Assembly: GCF_033958435.1 (NCBI RefSeq)
Contig: NC_134167.1
Span: 268,001 to 332,000, forward strand
DNA from: Carettochelys insculpta
Taxonomy: Eukaryota > Chordata > Testudines > Carettochelyidae
Direction of reading: 5' to 3'
DNA length: 64,000 nucleotides
This document shows, one piece after another, positions 1 to 10,352 of this stretch (position 1 is the stretch's first letter; each line of letters opens with the position of its first letter). A program made the position numbers and the translations under genes. Under the pieces are notes generated by a model. It had not been told where the DNA came from. It did no database searches and saw only the letters and a program-made list of their open reading frames with translations.

Positions 1-57
1 TCCACTAGGGGAAGTGCCGCTGTAAGCAATGTGACCTGTAGTCACTACAGCTTGAGG

Positions 58-125
58 CCTGGGGTATAGTTCAGCAGGCTGGGACTCAGGAGACTGGAGT
101 TCCATTGCTGAGATTGTCAGCAAGG
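58..125 (+). repeat. MIR-like SINE fragment
   Basis: The stretch reads like the head of a MIR: a tRNA-like 'tatagttcag' start, then 'ctgggactcaggagactgg' leading to a 'ttccattgctgag' segment. Only the pattern supports this, and divergence is high. No target duplication is visible. Confidence 0.35.
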
Positions 126-1467
126 TGGAGACAACTGGCACCCAATGTCAGGATGTGTTTTATGGCTTTTTCCCCACCTGGACTCTCATTTACTGAACCA
201 GACAGTCTACCAGCTCATTCCATAATGGCCCTTGATAATGAAGTAGCTTCTTGACATAGGCCAGGAATTCATCACCTTGGAATAGAAATTCAGGTCAAAG
301 CTTGATTTACAATCCAGAAGTCTGAGGCTGGCTCCCAGGCCTGTCCCGAAACTATTAGCCTTCCTGTCTCTTTCAGTGTCTTATCTCTATCAAAAAATGG
401 GTTGCACTGACTTCTACTCATAAAGAGACTGTTGAAAAGCATATTTTCACTGTGGGCTGCGCTAGATAGCAGGCACTACAAGGCAGTTCTCTAGGGAGGT
501 ACCTATGCCCCTATGCAATACAAGAGATTTATCCGTCTCCCCTCCAGCATCTGCTGTCAACCTCTGGGAGGACTTGAAAAGTTTCAGTGATTTATTGTGG
601 AGGAAACAAAATGGAAAAAAGATAATCAGACCCCGAAGAAAACCCCAATCATAGTCATATCCCCACTTCTAATTTCTCATTAGCTAGTCTATCAAAGCCT
701 CAGCTCAGCTCATCTTACTGTGCCATCTCTCCATATGCTCCAGACCCAATTTCAATATGAATTGAAATAAAAATAATTTCTGAAATGCTAAGAAAGCCTC
801 CCCTTTCAATTACCCTTCTCTCCTAGCAGTTTTTATACTCTTCTGCTGGGCACAGTGAACTTTTCTAATGGTACCAGGTGGATTATATCAAAATACTATG
901 AAATGAATAACAAACTCTCCTAGAGAGAGCACTCATAAAACTCCATGTTTGTATGGAAACTGGAACATATGGGAAAGCTCTACCAAGCACTATATTAACC
1001 CTGCTGTTGTGTGACAGGTGGCCAATACCACATTCAGAGCACAGATCTAAAAATAAAACTCTGAAACAGAAGATATTCCAAAGCGCTCTCTCTCTCTTTA
1101 TATATAAATATATATAGAAGATAGATAGATGGATACTTGGTGACAGAATTTTCCTAGGATTACAACCAATTTCTTTGCTGGGTACATAGTCTTTGGTTTT
1201 AAGTATTAAAAGAAAAAGGCAGAAATTTCAAAGCAGATTGGCTGTCATCAGTCCACTACAGCTGAAACTCTGTATTGGTGGTCTCATTATGTTCACAGTA
1301 ATGAGAAATGGAGCGAGATTAGGGCCATTGCTGGGGCACAGAAAAGGGGCCATAGACCTGGGGACAGGTTCATAATATTCTGGTTATTGATGACCTGATC
1401 TTGAGTTTCTACTGGGTTCCACAGAATTTTGAGTAATCAGGACTTTTCAAAATGAGCCAGGTAACAC
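126..1467. other. Non-coding stretch, no gene seen
   Basis: AT-rich unique-looking sequence without a credible reading frame. A low-complexity patch lies at about 1085-1130 (CT run, then alternating TA, then GATA units). I recognise no repeat family in the rest. Confidence 0.5.
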
Positions 1468-1480
1468 GATGGCCACATCA

Positions 1481-2460
1481 ATACCACCCTGTACCGTAAA
1501 CCTACTGACCGCTACGCCTACCTTCATGCCTCCAGCTTCCATCCCAGACACACCACACGATCCATTGTCTACAGCCAAGCACTAAGATATAACCGCATTT
1601 GCTCCAATCCCTCCGACAGAGACAAACACCTACAGGATCTCTACCAAGCATTCTTGAAATTGCAATACCCACCTGAGGAAGTGAAAAAACAGATCAACAG
1701 AGTCAGACGTGTGTCACGAAGCCTCTTACTACAGGACAAGCCAAAGAGAGAAACCAACAGAACACCACTAGCCATCACCTACAGTCCTCAGCTAAAACCT
1801 CTACAGCGCATCATCAGGGATTTATAACCCATCCTGGACAATGATCCCCCACTTTCACAGGCCTTGGGAGGCAGACCAGTCCTTGCCCACAGACAACCTG
1901 CCAACCTGAAGCAAATCCTAACCAGCAACTATACACCGCACCACAGTCACTCTAACTCAGGGACCCATCCATGCATCAAACCTCGTTGCCAGCTCTGCCC
2001 ACATATCTACACCAGCAACACCATTACAGGACCTAACCAGATCAGCCACACCATCGTGGGTTCATTCAGCTGCACAGCTACCAATATAATTTATGCCATC
2101 ATGTGCCAGCAATGCCCCTCTGCTATATATATCGGACAAACTGGACTGTCTCTACGTAAAAGAATAAACGCACACAAATCAGATATCAGAAATGGCAATA
2201 TACAAAAACTCGTAGGAGAGCACTTCAATGTCCCAGGCCACACAGTAGCAGACTTAAAAGTAGCTATCCAACAGCAAAGAAATTTCAGGACCAGACTCCA
2301 AAGAGAAATTTCTGAGGTACAATTCATCTGCAAATTCGACGCCCTCAGCTCTGACTTAAACAAAGACTGCGAATGGCCGGCTAAATACAGAAGCAGCATC
2401 CCCTCCCTTGGTGTTCACACCACCATATCAACTGCTGGTAGTAAGCCTTACCCTTGCTGA
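1481..2460 (+). pseudogene. PLE polyprotein, C-terminal RT end plus GIY-YIG endonuclease (one in-frame stop)
   Basis: The frame holds the terminal RT segment, a linker, and the endonuclease. Key endonuclease parts are the IYAIMC block, a cysteine cluster just upstream (CIKPRCQLC, typical of Neptune-type PLEs), IYIGQTG, and the LRKRINAHKSD block. In GIY-YIG nucleases the tyrosines and the arginine are catalytic, and both parts are visible. One in-frame TAA at 1825-1827 separates the RT end from the endonuclease; downstream of it 198 codons stay open. The RT catalytic core is missing because the copy is truncated. Known role of the family: the endonuclease nicks the target and the RT primes cDNA synthesis there. 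This copy cannot do that alone. Confidence 0.85.
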
Positions 2461-2530
2461 CTGAGCTAACCTTGTTATCCCCACCCTTGTTCTGGCTTAT
2501 TTATACGTGGCCCTGCAGATTTCCAAGACC

Positions 2531-2573
2531 AGCATCTGATGAAGTGAGTCTGTGCTCACAAAAGCTCATGCTC
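2531..2573 (+). ncRNA. Degraded hammerhead ribozyme motif in PLE tail
   Basis: Core CTGATGA at 2536-2542 is followed by a stem-II hairpin (GTGAG / CTCAC). The second core box, GAAA in intact copies, reads AAAA here. The lost G sits in a CpG in intact copies, so deamination explains it. Stem I would be AGCAT / ATGCT. Hammerheads are known in PLE pLTRs; this copy should be inactive. Confidence 0.65.
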
Positions 2574-2882
2574 AAAACTTTTCTGTTAGTCTATAAGGTG
2601 CCACAGGACCCCTCGTTGCTGTATCTAGCCCTAGTGGCTGTTGGCGTGAAACACCTGTTTTAATGGTTGCACTAGAGGTGAACCCTTAAATACAATGGTT
2701 CAGGTTCAAGGTTTTCCAAGCTGACGAAATGACTTGGACATCTATTTCCTATTAAAAAGAATAGGAACTGAATATCTAAATTCACCAGAGTTATGTGAAA
2801 GTCTCAGGATTAGATATAAAGGGAAGCATCCATACAGGCTGTCATTCATGATGACAAGAGCGTCTTCCTTATTGGCCCACAA

Positions 2883-4846
2883 GCTCAGCCGTGCAGAACA
2901 CAATGCCATCAACAGCCTCAGAAACAACTCTGACATTGTCATTCAAGAGGCCGACAAGGGAGGCGCTGTTGTCATCATGAACAGGACAGACTACCAAAAG
3001 AAGGCTGCCAGGCAACTCTCCAATACCACATTTTACAGGCCTCTGTCCAAGGATCCCACTGAGGAATACACAAAGAAACTACACTTCTGCTCAAGACCGC
3101 CCCTATAAAAACACAGGAACAGATTTACACAGACACACCCCTTGAACCCAAACAGGTTTGTTCTACCTGCTACCCAAGATCCATAAACCTGGGAATCCCA
3201 GACGCCCCATCATCTCAGGCATTGGCACTCTCACCACAGGTTTGTCTGGATATGTGGACTCTCTACTTAGACCCTATGCTACCAGCACCCCCAGCTTTCT
3301 TCAAGATACCACCAACTTCCTCAGGAAACTACAATCCATTGGTGACCTTCCTGAAAACACCATCCTGGCCACCATGGATGGACAGGCCCTTTACACCAAT
3401 ATCCCACTTGAAGATGGACTCCAAACTGTTAGGATCATTATTCCTGATGAAACCGAGGCACAGATGGTAGCGGAACTTTGTGACTTTGTCCTCACCCACA
3501 ACTATTTCAGATTTGGTGACAAATTATACCTTCAAATCAGTGGCACTGTTACGGGCACCCGCATGGCCCCACAGTATGCCAACATTTTTATGGATGACCT
3601 GGAACAACACTTTCTCAGTTCTCGTCCCCTAGCGCCCCTCCTCTACCTGCACTACATTGATGACATCATCATCATGTGGACCCATGGGAAGGAGGCTCTT
3701 GACGAGTCCCACTGTGATTTCAACAGTTTCCACCCCACCATCAACCTTAGCCTAGACCAGTCCACACAAGAAATTCACTTCCTGGATACTACTGTGCAGA
3801 TAAGTGACGGTGACATAAATACCACCCTATATCAAAAACCCATGGACCGCTATGCTTATCTACACGCCTCCAGCTTCCATGGAGGGCATATTACGTGATC
3901 CATTGTTTACAGCAAAGCACTAAAGTACAACCGCATTTGCTCTGAGCCATCAGACAGAGACAAACATTTACAAGACTTTTACCAAGCTTTCCACAAACTA
4001 CAATACCCACCTAAGGAAGTGAGGAAACATCGATAGAGCCAGACGGGTAGCCAGAAGCCACCTGCTACAAGACAGGCCTCGCAAGGAAAACAAGATAACA
4101 CCATTGACCATCACATATGGCCTCTCCAGCGCATCATCAGTGATCTGCAACCCATCCTGAACAATGATCTTGCACTCTCACAGACCTTGGGAGGCAGGCC
4201 TGTCCTCGCCTACAGACAGCCTGCCAACATTAAACAAATCTTCACCAGCAACTATAGGCCCCAAGACATTATCTCTAAACCTGGAACCAATCCCTGCAAC
4301 AAACCTCCCTGCCAACTTTGCTCACATATCTACACCAGTGACATCATGACAGGACCTAACATCAACCATACCATCAGGGGCTCCTTTAGCTGCACATCTA
4401 CTAATGTAATATATGCCATCATGTGCCAGCAATGCCCCACTGCAATTTACATTGGCCAAATGGGACAGTCTGTCCGTAAAAGAATAAATGGACATAAATC
4501 AGACATCAGGAACGGTAATGTACAGAAGTCTGTGGGGGAACACTTCACTCTCCCTGGACGCTCACTGGCAGATTTAAGGGTGACAGTCCTGAAACAAAAA
4601 AAATTCAAAAATCAAATGGAGAGAGAAATCTCTGAGCTGCAATTTATTTGCAATTTTGACTGCATTAACCAAGGCTTAAACAGAGACTGGGAGTGGCTCG
4701 CTGCTTACAAAGGCAGTTTCTCTACTCTGGGTGCTAATATCTGCCCATTAGACTCTGACAAAGGCTCACAACCCCCTGTCTCATCTGACTTGTTTTTCCC
4801 TCCTTTGATAAGTACTGTTGATACTGGACTATTTCCAGCTTGCTGA
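2883..4846 (+). pseudogene. PLE reverse transcriptase + GIY-YIG endonuclease, frameshifted
   Basis: In order: a KGGAVVIMNRTDY block (about 2956-2994); after a frame change, PKIHKPGNPRRPIISG (about 3174-3220); the motif A region DGQALYTNIP (about 3377-3406, first Asp catalytic); GTVTGTRMAP with YANIFMDDLE (motif B, about 3541-3600); LHYIDDI (motif C, about 3647-3667); and a motif E-like LYQKPMDRYAYLHASSFH. A TGA follows directly at about 3895, where copy 1 has CGA, so this looks like CpG decay. The endonuclease resumes at 4187-4846 with CNKPPCQLC, IYIGQMG and VRKRINGHKSD. At least two frameshifts and one stop make it non-functional. The catalytic YIDD and the first Asp of motif A survive. Confidence 0.87.
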
Positions 4847-4930
4847 ATAGACCTTGTCAGCTCTGGCCCTCCCTCTTACTTGGACCCCACTCTTTAAATA
4901 CACCCCTCTGAAAACACCGCCCCCCCCACA

Positions 4931-4973
4931 TGCATCTGATGAAGCGGGTCTTTGCCCACAAAACCTTATGCTC
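4931..4973 (+). ncRNA. Degraded hammerhead ribozyme motif in PLE tail
   Basis: CTGATGA at 4936-4942, a stem II of roughly GGGTC...GCCCA, then AAAA where intact copies have GAAA. The family-B flanks are preserved (GCAT before the core, TATGCTCC after). It has the same single-base loss as the copy at 2531-2573. Confidence 0.6.
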
Positions 4974-5057
4974 CAAAATATCTGTTAGTCTATAAGGTGC
5001 CACAAGACTTCTTGTTGTTCTCGAAGCTACAGACTAACAGGGCTACCTCTCTGATCC

Positions 5058-6179
5058 TTGTCATTATGGAAGCGTGCTAGTAGAATTTAAAGGTGTTGAA
5101 ACAGGAATTACTCTAAAATATTTCTGGAGAATTTATCAACGCATCAGATGTTGCTTCCACATTCTTAGAATCTTTCTACAGAAGGAATGATTCTCTTTTA
5201 TATTAGACAGAATACTCCCAGAACCATACACCTAAATTTCCAAGACTGACTGAGAACTGTGATTACTTTCGCTTTCCAATATCCAACCTGAGATACTCTG
5301 AAGGGACCTGATGGCATGTCACCTCTTTGGAAGATCAGAGCTTGTGCAGTGGTTCAGGCTGGGCACCTAAGAGTGGAAATGCTCAGATTCAGTTGAGTTA
5401 CTTTTGAAAAAATATTGGCCCTGTAGAATAGGTGTAAGTGAATATTAGTAAATAATCAGACTTCACTAGCTTCAACCCTAAATGTTTATGCTGCAGACAT
5501 TTTAGCATCCCACTTATCCCAGCCTCAGAACAAAAGCAATAAAGACAATGTTTTATATGGAACTACAACAGGTACAGTGAAGGATTCTGCTAGTAAGACC
5601 CTACTCCTACACTAAGCCGCACATGTGCAGAAGTCAGGGTATTCGTACATTTGGTTCACATAGCAATCATTCCCACCAAACAAAACAAGCTCTGTTACTC
5701 ATTCTTGGAGCTAAGAGACAAAGGCCAATTGTTCCAAATTATCTCTTCAAACATCCCAGATGAGATAAGATGCTGGAGGGAAAAATAAATCACACCGCTG
5801 CCTATTTGCTGCCTCACAGTTTAAGAAAGAAAAAAATCACTGCTAATTAATATTTAGAAATTGCAAATGTTGTCATCTTAAATCAAGCTGAAACACAATC
5901 ACACTGAGTGCTTACTTCAGCAAAACACCATTGAAATGCTAAATATGTGTGAACTGCCTGCTTATTTTATTCAACTATTTGACCATGGATACCAGCAGAA
6001 TTCTATTACCACAGAGTTCAGATGGTACTGAATTCTGATTTGCAGTAGGGCTGCACTCAAGGAACACTGGTTAGAGTTCAACTCATTTTCAAAGGCAGCA
6101 TTCTGAAGCTAAACGTGCAACACAGGTGACTTCAATGAAGTTACAACAAAAAATCAATGTGGCCTCACAGTTGTGCGAG
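5058..6179. other. Non-coding stretch, no gene seen
   Basis: AT-rich sequence between the second PLE and an RTE-like LINE scrap. No reading frame or repeat family is recognised. Confidence 0.5.
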
Positions 6180-6660
6180 ACTATCCCACCTTACTAAAAT
6201 TAGATTTCCAAGTGGTCCGAGGGAAGGATGTCACTCGGTACACAGGTACACACCAGCTGGTAAGCAGATACCGAGCAAGTGGCCACCTATGTGCTATACA
6301 CATGTCACCAATACCATGACGCCCCAGCACCCCTTTCCAGGTCCTACAATCCTTGTCGACCCTGGTGTTGAACTCACCCAACACGAGAAGCTTGTCACTA
6401 GCAGGAGTTGCTTTCACAAGATTGTCAAGGTCCTCATAGAAACTTTCTTTTGCTTCATCGCTGCTAGTCAGTGTGGGGGCGGAAGCGTTGATGACTGTAA
6501 CGTGGTGAGAGGTATTGAGGGGGAAGCGGAGCTTGATCAGATGCTCACTGATGCAAGCTGGTAGGTCAGGAAGCTGGTGCAGGAGTGATGTCTTGATGGC
6601 AAGTCCCACTCCATGGATTCTGTCATAGTTTGCTCCCCACAGCCTGCAGCATATAGCACT
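6180..6660 (-). pseudogene. RTE-like LINE endonuclease fragment
   Basis: The minus strand encodes about 140 residues of an apurinic-type (EEP fold) endonuclease. It reads GLAIKTSLLHQLPDLPACIS, then LIKLRFPLN..HHVTVINASAPTLTSSDEAKESFYEDLDNLV, then ASDKLLVLGEFNTRVDKD. LLVLGDFNARVG is the usual form of the last block in RTE-clade LINEs, and the Asp is replaced by Glu here. Nothing of the reverse transcriptase is present and both ends are ragged. The plus-strand frame across the same bases is an antisense shadow. Confidence 0.7.
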
Positions 6661-8225
6661 ACTAATATATTAAACCATTCGACTTTACTTTGTATGCAGT
6701 TCTGGACTGCGGCTATCTTCTAGCAGAATAAAGACTTGGGAACAGCTGACTGCTCCAGCTTCTGCAGCAGTAACTTACAGTGTGATCCCTGTAAACCCAT
6801 CAGTCCAAAGTGCTACAAGATTCTAGATAATTTGCTCATGCAAATAGTCATATGACAGGCATGGGCAACAGCTGACCACTTGACCAAAAACAGTTATAAA
6901 AACTTAAGTGTCCTTCAGCTTTTTGGGGGGTGAGGACTGTCTTTGTGCAGGCACCTTCAAAACCTGTGGCACAATGGAACAAGGCAGCTCTTCATTACAG
7001 TGTGGTTAACAATCAATGGAATGGCGCACGACCATAGATCTTAGCAAGCAGCCACATGCTTTCTGAAAGGTTAGGTATACCTCCCCCTCCAAATGCGATG
7101 ATCAATTTGTAGGCAGAAAGGTGCTGCACTTCTCACATTCAGAGTACCAGGAAGCTGAAATTATATATTTGTCTTCTTTCATGGATAACGTGTGAGCATT
7201 TGTCCATTTTTTTCCAGTATACAGTAATGTAAGGGGTGTTGGTAATCACCCACCTGTTTCTTTCAACTCCCCTTTATGTCTAAGTAGATTTAAAATATTT
7301 AACAGGGTCAGCATTTTACTACTATTTCCCTTGCAGGAATAAATCTTCATGCTCTGCAGTTTGCATGCTGATGCCAGGGTCAGCTCATCCATGTGCTCTT
7401 GATCACTCGGCCTCTACATTTCAAATGCAAAGCCCATTGCCAAGAATATTCCAAATGAACTCAGCTATTGGGATGGAGTGGGAAGAGGGAAGTAGATTTT
7501 TACATTAGCCAAAACTTAAAGAGTGACATCCATAAAGAGGCTTAGGTGTCTGTCTAACTGCTCCTTTAGGCACTCAAGTCCAAATTTTAGATCAGGGCTT
7601 TACAGAGCAAAGGCAACATCTTGAACTGAATTTGGGAATAAAACAAAAAATCATGGCGCACATGTTCCACAGTAGGGCCCAGCTCAAAGCTTAATGGGAA
7701 TCTTTATATTGGCCTCAATGGTTATTGGACCTGGGACTTCATTAAACAGCTACCTATGGTTTCTAAATGTTCTCCAAGGGAAGCATCACTGCAGTAAGGT
7801 GGGGTGGAAATGATGATGTCTGGGGTCATATGTCAATACCAACAAGCAGTGGTTTTTTTTGGTTTTTTTAAAAACAAAAAGAGCCAGCTCCTCCCCCAAG
7901 GCCCCCGCCAGCCAGTCTTGCAGCCAGGGCTGCTGAGGTACAGGTACTCAATACCACTAAGCACTGGCACAAGAAAAGCACTGGGATCCTCGGACAGAGG
8001 CCATCATATGCAGGCTGTCCAGCACCATCCAGCATGCCGCTCCGCTCGGCACTCCTGCTTACAGGGGTCTCATCCTACCAAAAGTCCTTAGCAAACAAAT
8101 GAGCACAGAGTAGATTCATGAAATGAAAGACAGGTCTGGAAATGCTACAAGAGATCTGAAGGGTGCTGGTACAGGTCTGCGTGGAAAAGGAATAGAAGGG
8201 TGTTGTGCAGGAGATCTGAAGTCAA

Positions 8226-8228
<3 letters not shown>
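6661..8228. other. Non-coding stretch, no gene seen
   Basis: No credible coding potential. A T-run followed by an A-run lies around 7851-7880. The GC-richer part at about 7890-8060 looks like an old repeat, but I cannot name it. Confidence 0.45.

Positions 8229-8261
<33 letters not shown>
8229..8261. repeat. (GT)n microsatellite
   Basis: About 16 uninterrupted GT units. It accounts for the Thr-His repeat in the overlapping minus-strand reading frame, which is not a gene. Confidence 0.95.
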
Positions 8262-8263
<2 letters not shown>

Positions 8264-8472
8264 TTACAGATGTTGCACTTCAGGATCTGAGGTGCATTTA
8301 AACAGATTTTAACTAGACACTTAGGGCTGAATCGTGCTTCCATTGAAGGAGGGTAGCTCTTTTGGTTATGGAACTTAGGAAAAATAGGCTCAACTTCTAG
8401 CCCTGCTACCAATGAATAACCAACTGAAAACCAGACACTCCTGCCTCTCAATACTGCCCAGATTGTCTAAGC

Positions 8473-8783
8473 CAGTGGTGGCAACCTGCCACCCACTGAG
8501 ATTCCACCTGCAGCCTGCAGGCCCCCTGTCTGCCCTCCTCCCCCACGTGCCACTGGTGCACTGGTGCCCTGCCCTTCCTACTCCCCCCCCAGCCTTTTCA
8601 AAGTGTCACGAACCTGCTGATTTGCACTCCAACGCATGAGAGGCACATGGGAGAGAGGAGCAGAGAGAGGGTGGGCAGAGCACAGGTAGAGCCCCAGTAG
8701 GCTGCAGGTGGCCCATGAAGCCTGCTGAGATGAAGGAGGGCCACTCATGTGGCCCACTCACTAAGCTTGGTTGCCCATCACTG
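8473..8783. mobile_element. hAT-like non-autonomous DNA transposon
   Basis: The ends are inverted: 'cagtggtggcaacctg' on the left, and on the right a sequence whose reverse complement is 'cagtgatgggcaacc'. CAGTG-type ends are typical of hAT elements. The 8 bp flanks (gtctaagc / ctctacac) match at about 5 of 8 positions, which suits an old hAT duplication. The interior is GC-rich and non-coding. Confidence 0.6.
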
Positions 8784-9817
8784 CTCTACACTCTTTGAGG
8801 CAGGGACTGTCACTCATTAAAAGTGCACACAGCACCTACCACGAGCAGGCCCATGCTCTCCATCTGAGATTGCAAGGCATTCTAACACAAAACAGACAAT
8901 AGCTCCTGGCTACACGATGCCGCTACTCAGTGCTATTCGTCTACCGCCTTTATAAAAGCCGAACATTAATCCACAATAGTATTATGAACTCATTAGAATA
9001 TATTACGAATAATATTAAACTCTTAAAATAATTTAATCACATTTTCACCATAAAAAGATGTTATCACCATTCAGGACATCCCTGTGTTCTTTCCATACTC
9101 ACCCTGCTAGTTCCACATATGTATGTGCTCTGAAAATGGCTCCAAATGCTCAAATCATAAAGAAATCTAATTACCTTAATTTACTTCCTCCAAAAGTAGA
9201 AGAGTAAACTATATGTTTAATTGTAAACTTTCCACTTTGGGCAGCTATAATTAATGAGTCGAGGAATCGTGCAATCTGCCTAGAACAACCTTTGATTACT
9301 CCTGAGGTACCTGAACACCACTAGCACTTTAGAGCCAGTCACTTCCTATTAGCATTAGGCTCAGAAGTGCCTGCCTAAAGCATTAATCATGGAGCGCTAC
9401 AGCATTAACAGACTTTTAATTACGTATCATGCGTACTATTGACACGGATAGTGTGCACAGTGCCATGTTAATAAACAGCCTTCCTGAGGGGTTTGTCTTT
9501 GCTTATGCTGCAGTTAGTTTAAGGCCAAGATGTGGGCCAGAACTCAAAAACGTTTGGCTAATGGTGATCTGGATATCACCTCTGCAGTTGATTCCTCGTA
9601 GGCCAAAACAAACCTTTGGTCACATGCCACTGAACAGGCAGCATGTTCTAACAGACAAGGTGCTGGACTGGGTGTCACAACAGCTGGGTGCTGTTCCGAA
9701 CTCTGTCGCTGACTTGGTCAGGGTTGAATTATACCCTCCTCCCACTGTGTTTGCATCCAGATTTTCAACATGTCAGGAAAGGAGAACATCTTATTATGGA
9801 TTACAGTATTTGCAATG
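8784..9817. other. Non-coding stretch with a possible conserved element
   Basis: From about 9190 to 9480 the sequence is AT-rich with several TAAT/ATTA homeodomain-type cores, yet it keeps many CpGs in a region where CpG is otherwise depleted. This would fit an ancient non-coding conserved element. That is inference; no gene is seen here. Confidence 0.35.
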
Positions 9818-9861
9818 CAACGAAGGGTCCTGTGGCACCTTATAGACTAACAGAAAAGTTT

Positions 9862-9905
9862 AGAGCATGAGCTTTCGTGAGTTAACTCACTTCTTCAGAT
9901 GCTGG
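9862..9905 (-). ncRNA. Hammerhead ribozyme motif, intact core
   Basis: On the minus strand: stem I AGCAT, core CTGAAGA, stem II GTGAG-ttaa-CTCAC, core GAAA, a very short helix III, and stem I return ATGCT. Both invariant core boxes are exact. After GAA comes AGCT, which is self-complementary. That suggests helix III forms between two RNA copies (dimeric cleavage), as described for minimal PLE hammerheads. Expected cleavage is after the C of GCTC. Confidence 0.75.
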
Positions 9906-10212
9906 TCCTGGAAATCTGCAAGGCCAGGTATAAATAGGCCAGAGTAAGGTTGGGGATAACGAGGTTAGCTCAGTCAGGCAGGCTGAGTTGTATTGTCATC
10001 AGTAGATCTGGAGGCGTGAACTCCAAGAGAGGGGAAGCTGCTTTTGTATTTAGCCAGCCATTCACAGTCTTTGTTTAATATTAATATTAATATTAGTTCA
10101 CACCTCCAGATCTACTGATGACAATACAACTCAGCCTGCCTGACTGAGCTAACCTCGTTATCCCCAGCCTTACTCTGGCCTATTTATACCTGGCCTTGCA
10201 GATTTCCAGGAC

Positions 10213-10254
10213 CAGCATTTGAAGAAGTGAGTTAACTCACGAAAGCTCATGCTC
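10213..10254 (+). ncRNA. Hammerhead ribozyme motif with one core substitution
   Basis: This is the mirror copy of the motif at 9862-9905, with the same stem II and an exact GAAA. The first core box reads TTGAAGA instead of CTGAAGA. The C is invariant in hammerheads, so this arm is predicted inactive. Confidence 0.65.
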
Positions 10255-10352
10255 TAAACTTTTCTGTTAGTCTATAAGGTGCCACAGGACCCTTCGTTGC
10301 TCTACAGATCCAGACTAACACGGCTACCCCTCTGATACTAGTATTCGCAATG

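Larger units (their letters stand above)
1468..2622 (+). mobile_element. Penelope-like element copy 1 (tail family A), 5'-truncated
   Basis: Homology to the other PLE copies begins near 1468, within the last part of the reverse transcriptase (the LYRKPTDRYAYLHASSFHP segment). It runs through a GIY-YIG endonuclease domain to the stop at about 2458-2460, then a 3' tail of about 160 bp. The tail has the hammerhead-like block at 2531-2573 and the 'gttagtctataaggtgccac' block shared by all PLE tails in this window. The tail ends 'acccctcgttgct', which defines family A here. 5' truncation is common for PLE insertions. Confidence 0.85.
2880..5057 (+). mobile_element. Penelope-like element copy 2 (tail family B), 5'-truncated
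   Basis: Homology with copy 3 starts near 2880 inside the region upstream of the RT core and continues through RT, GIY-YIG endonuclease, a roughly 90 bp AT/C-rich spacer and the family-B tail. That tail ends 'cttgttgttctcgaag...ctacctctctgat'. Most of the RT and the whole endonuclease are present. The copy is older than its length suggests because several frame breaks and CpG decay are visible. Confidence 0.87.
9818..10339. mobile_element. PLE-derived inverted-repeat element, 522 bp, with 13 bp target duplication
   Basis: Two family-A PLE 3' ends lie head to head. The left arm runs on the minus strand and also contains the last roughly 20 codons of the PLE frame. The right arm runs on the plus strand and keeps the full tail to 'ctctgatac'. 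The arms meet in a TAATATTAATATTAATATTA patch near 10078-10097. Flanking bases at 9805-9817 (agtatttgcaatg) and 10340-10352 (agtattcgcaatg) differ at one position, so this is one insertion with a target duplication. There is no complete coding capacity; it must have been moved by an active PLE. Confidence 0.85.

Noticed and set aside
2091..2399. Minus-strand frame opposite the PLE endonuclease
   Set aside because: Antisense shadow of the endonuclease frame; the same shadow appears at 30948-31166 opposite copy 3.
9429..9845. 138-codon plus-strand frame
   Set aside because: It runs into the PLE-derived element at its end and has no domain. The upstream part looks like non-coding sequence.
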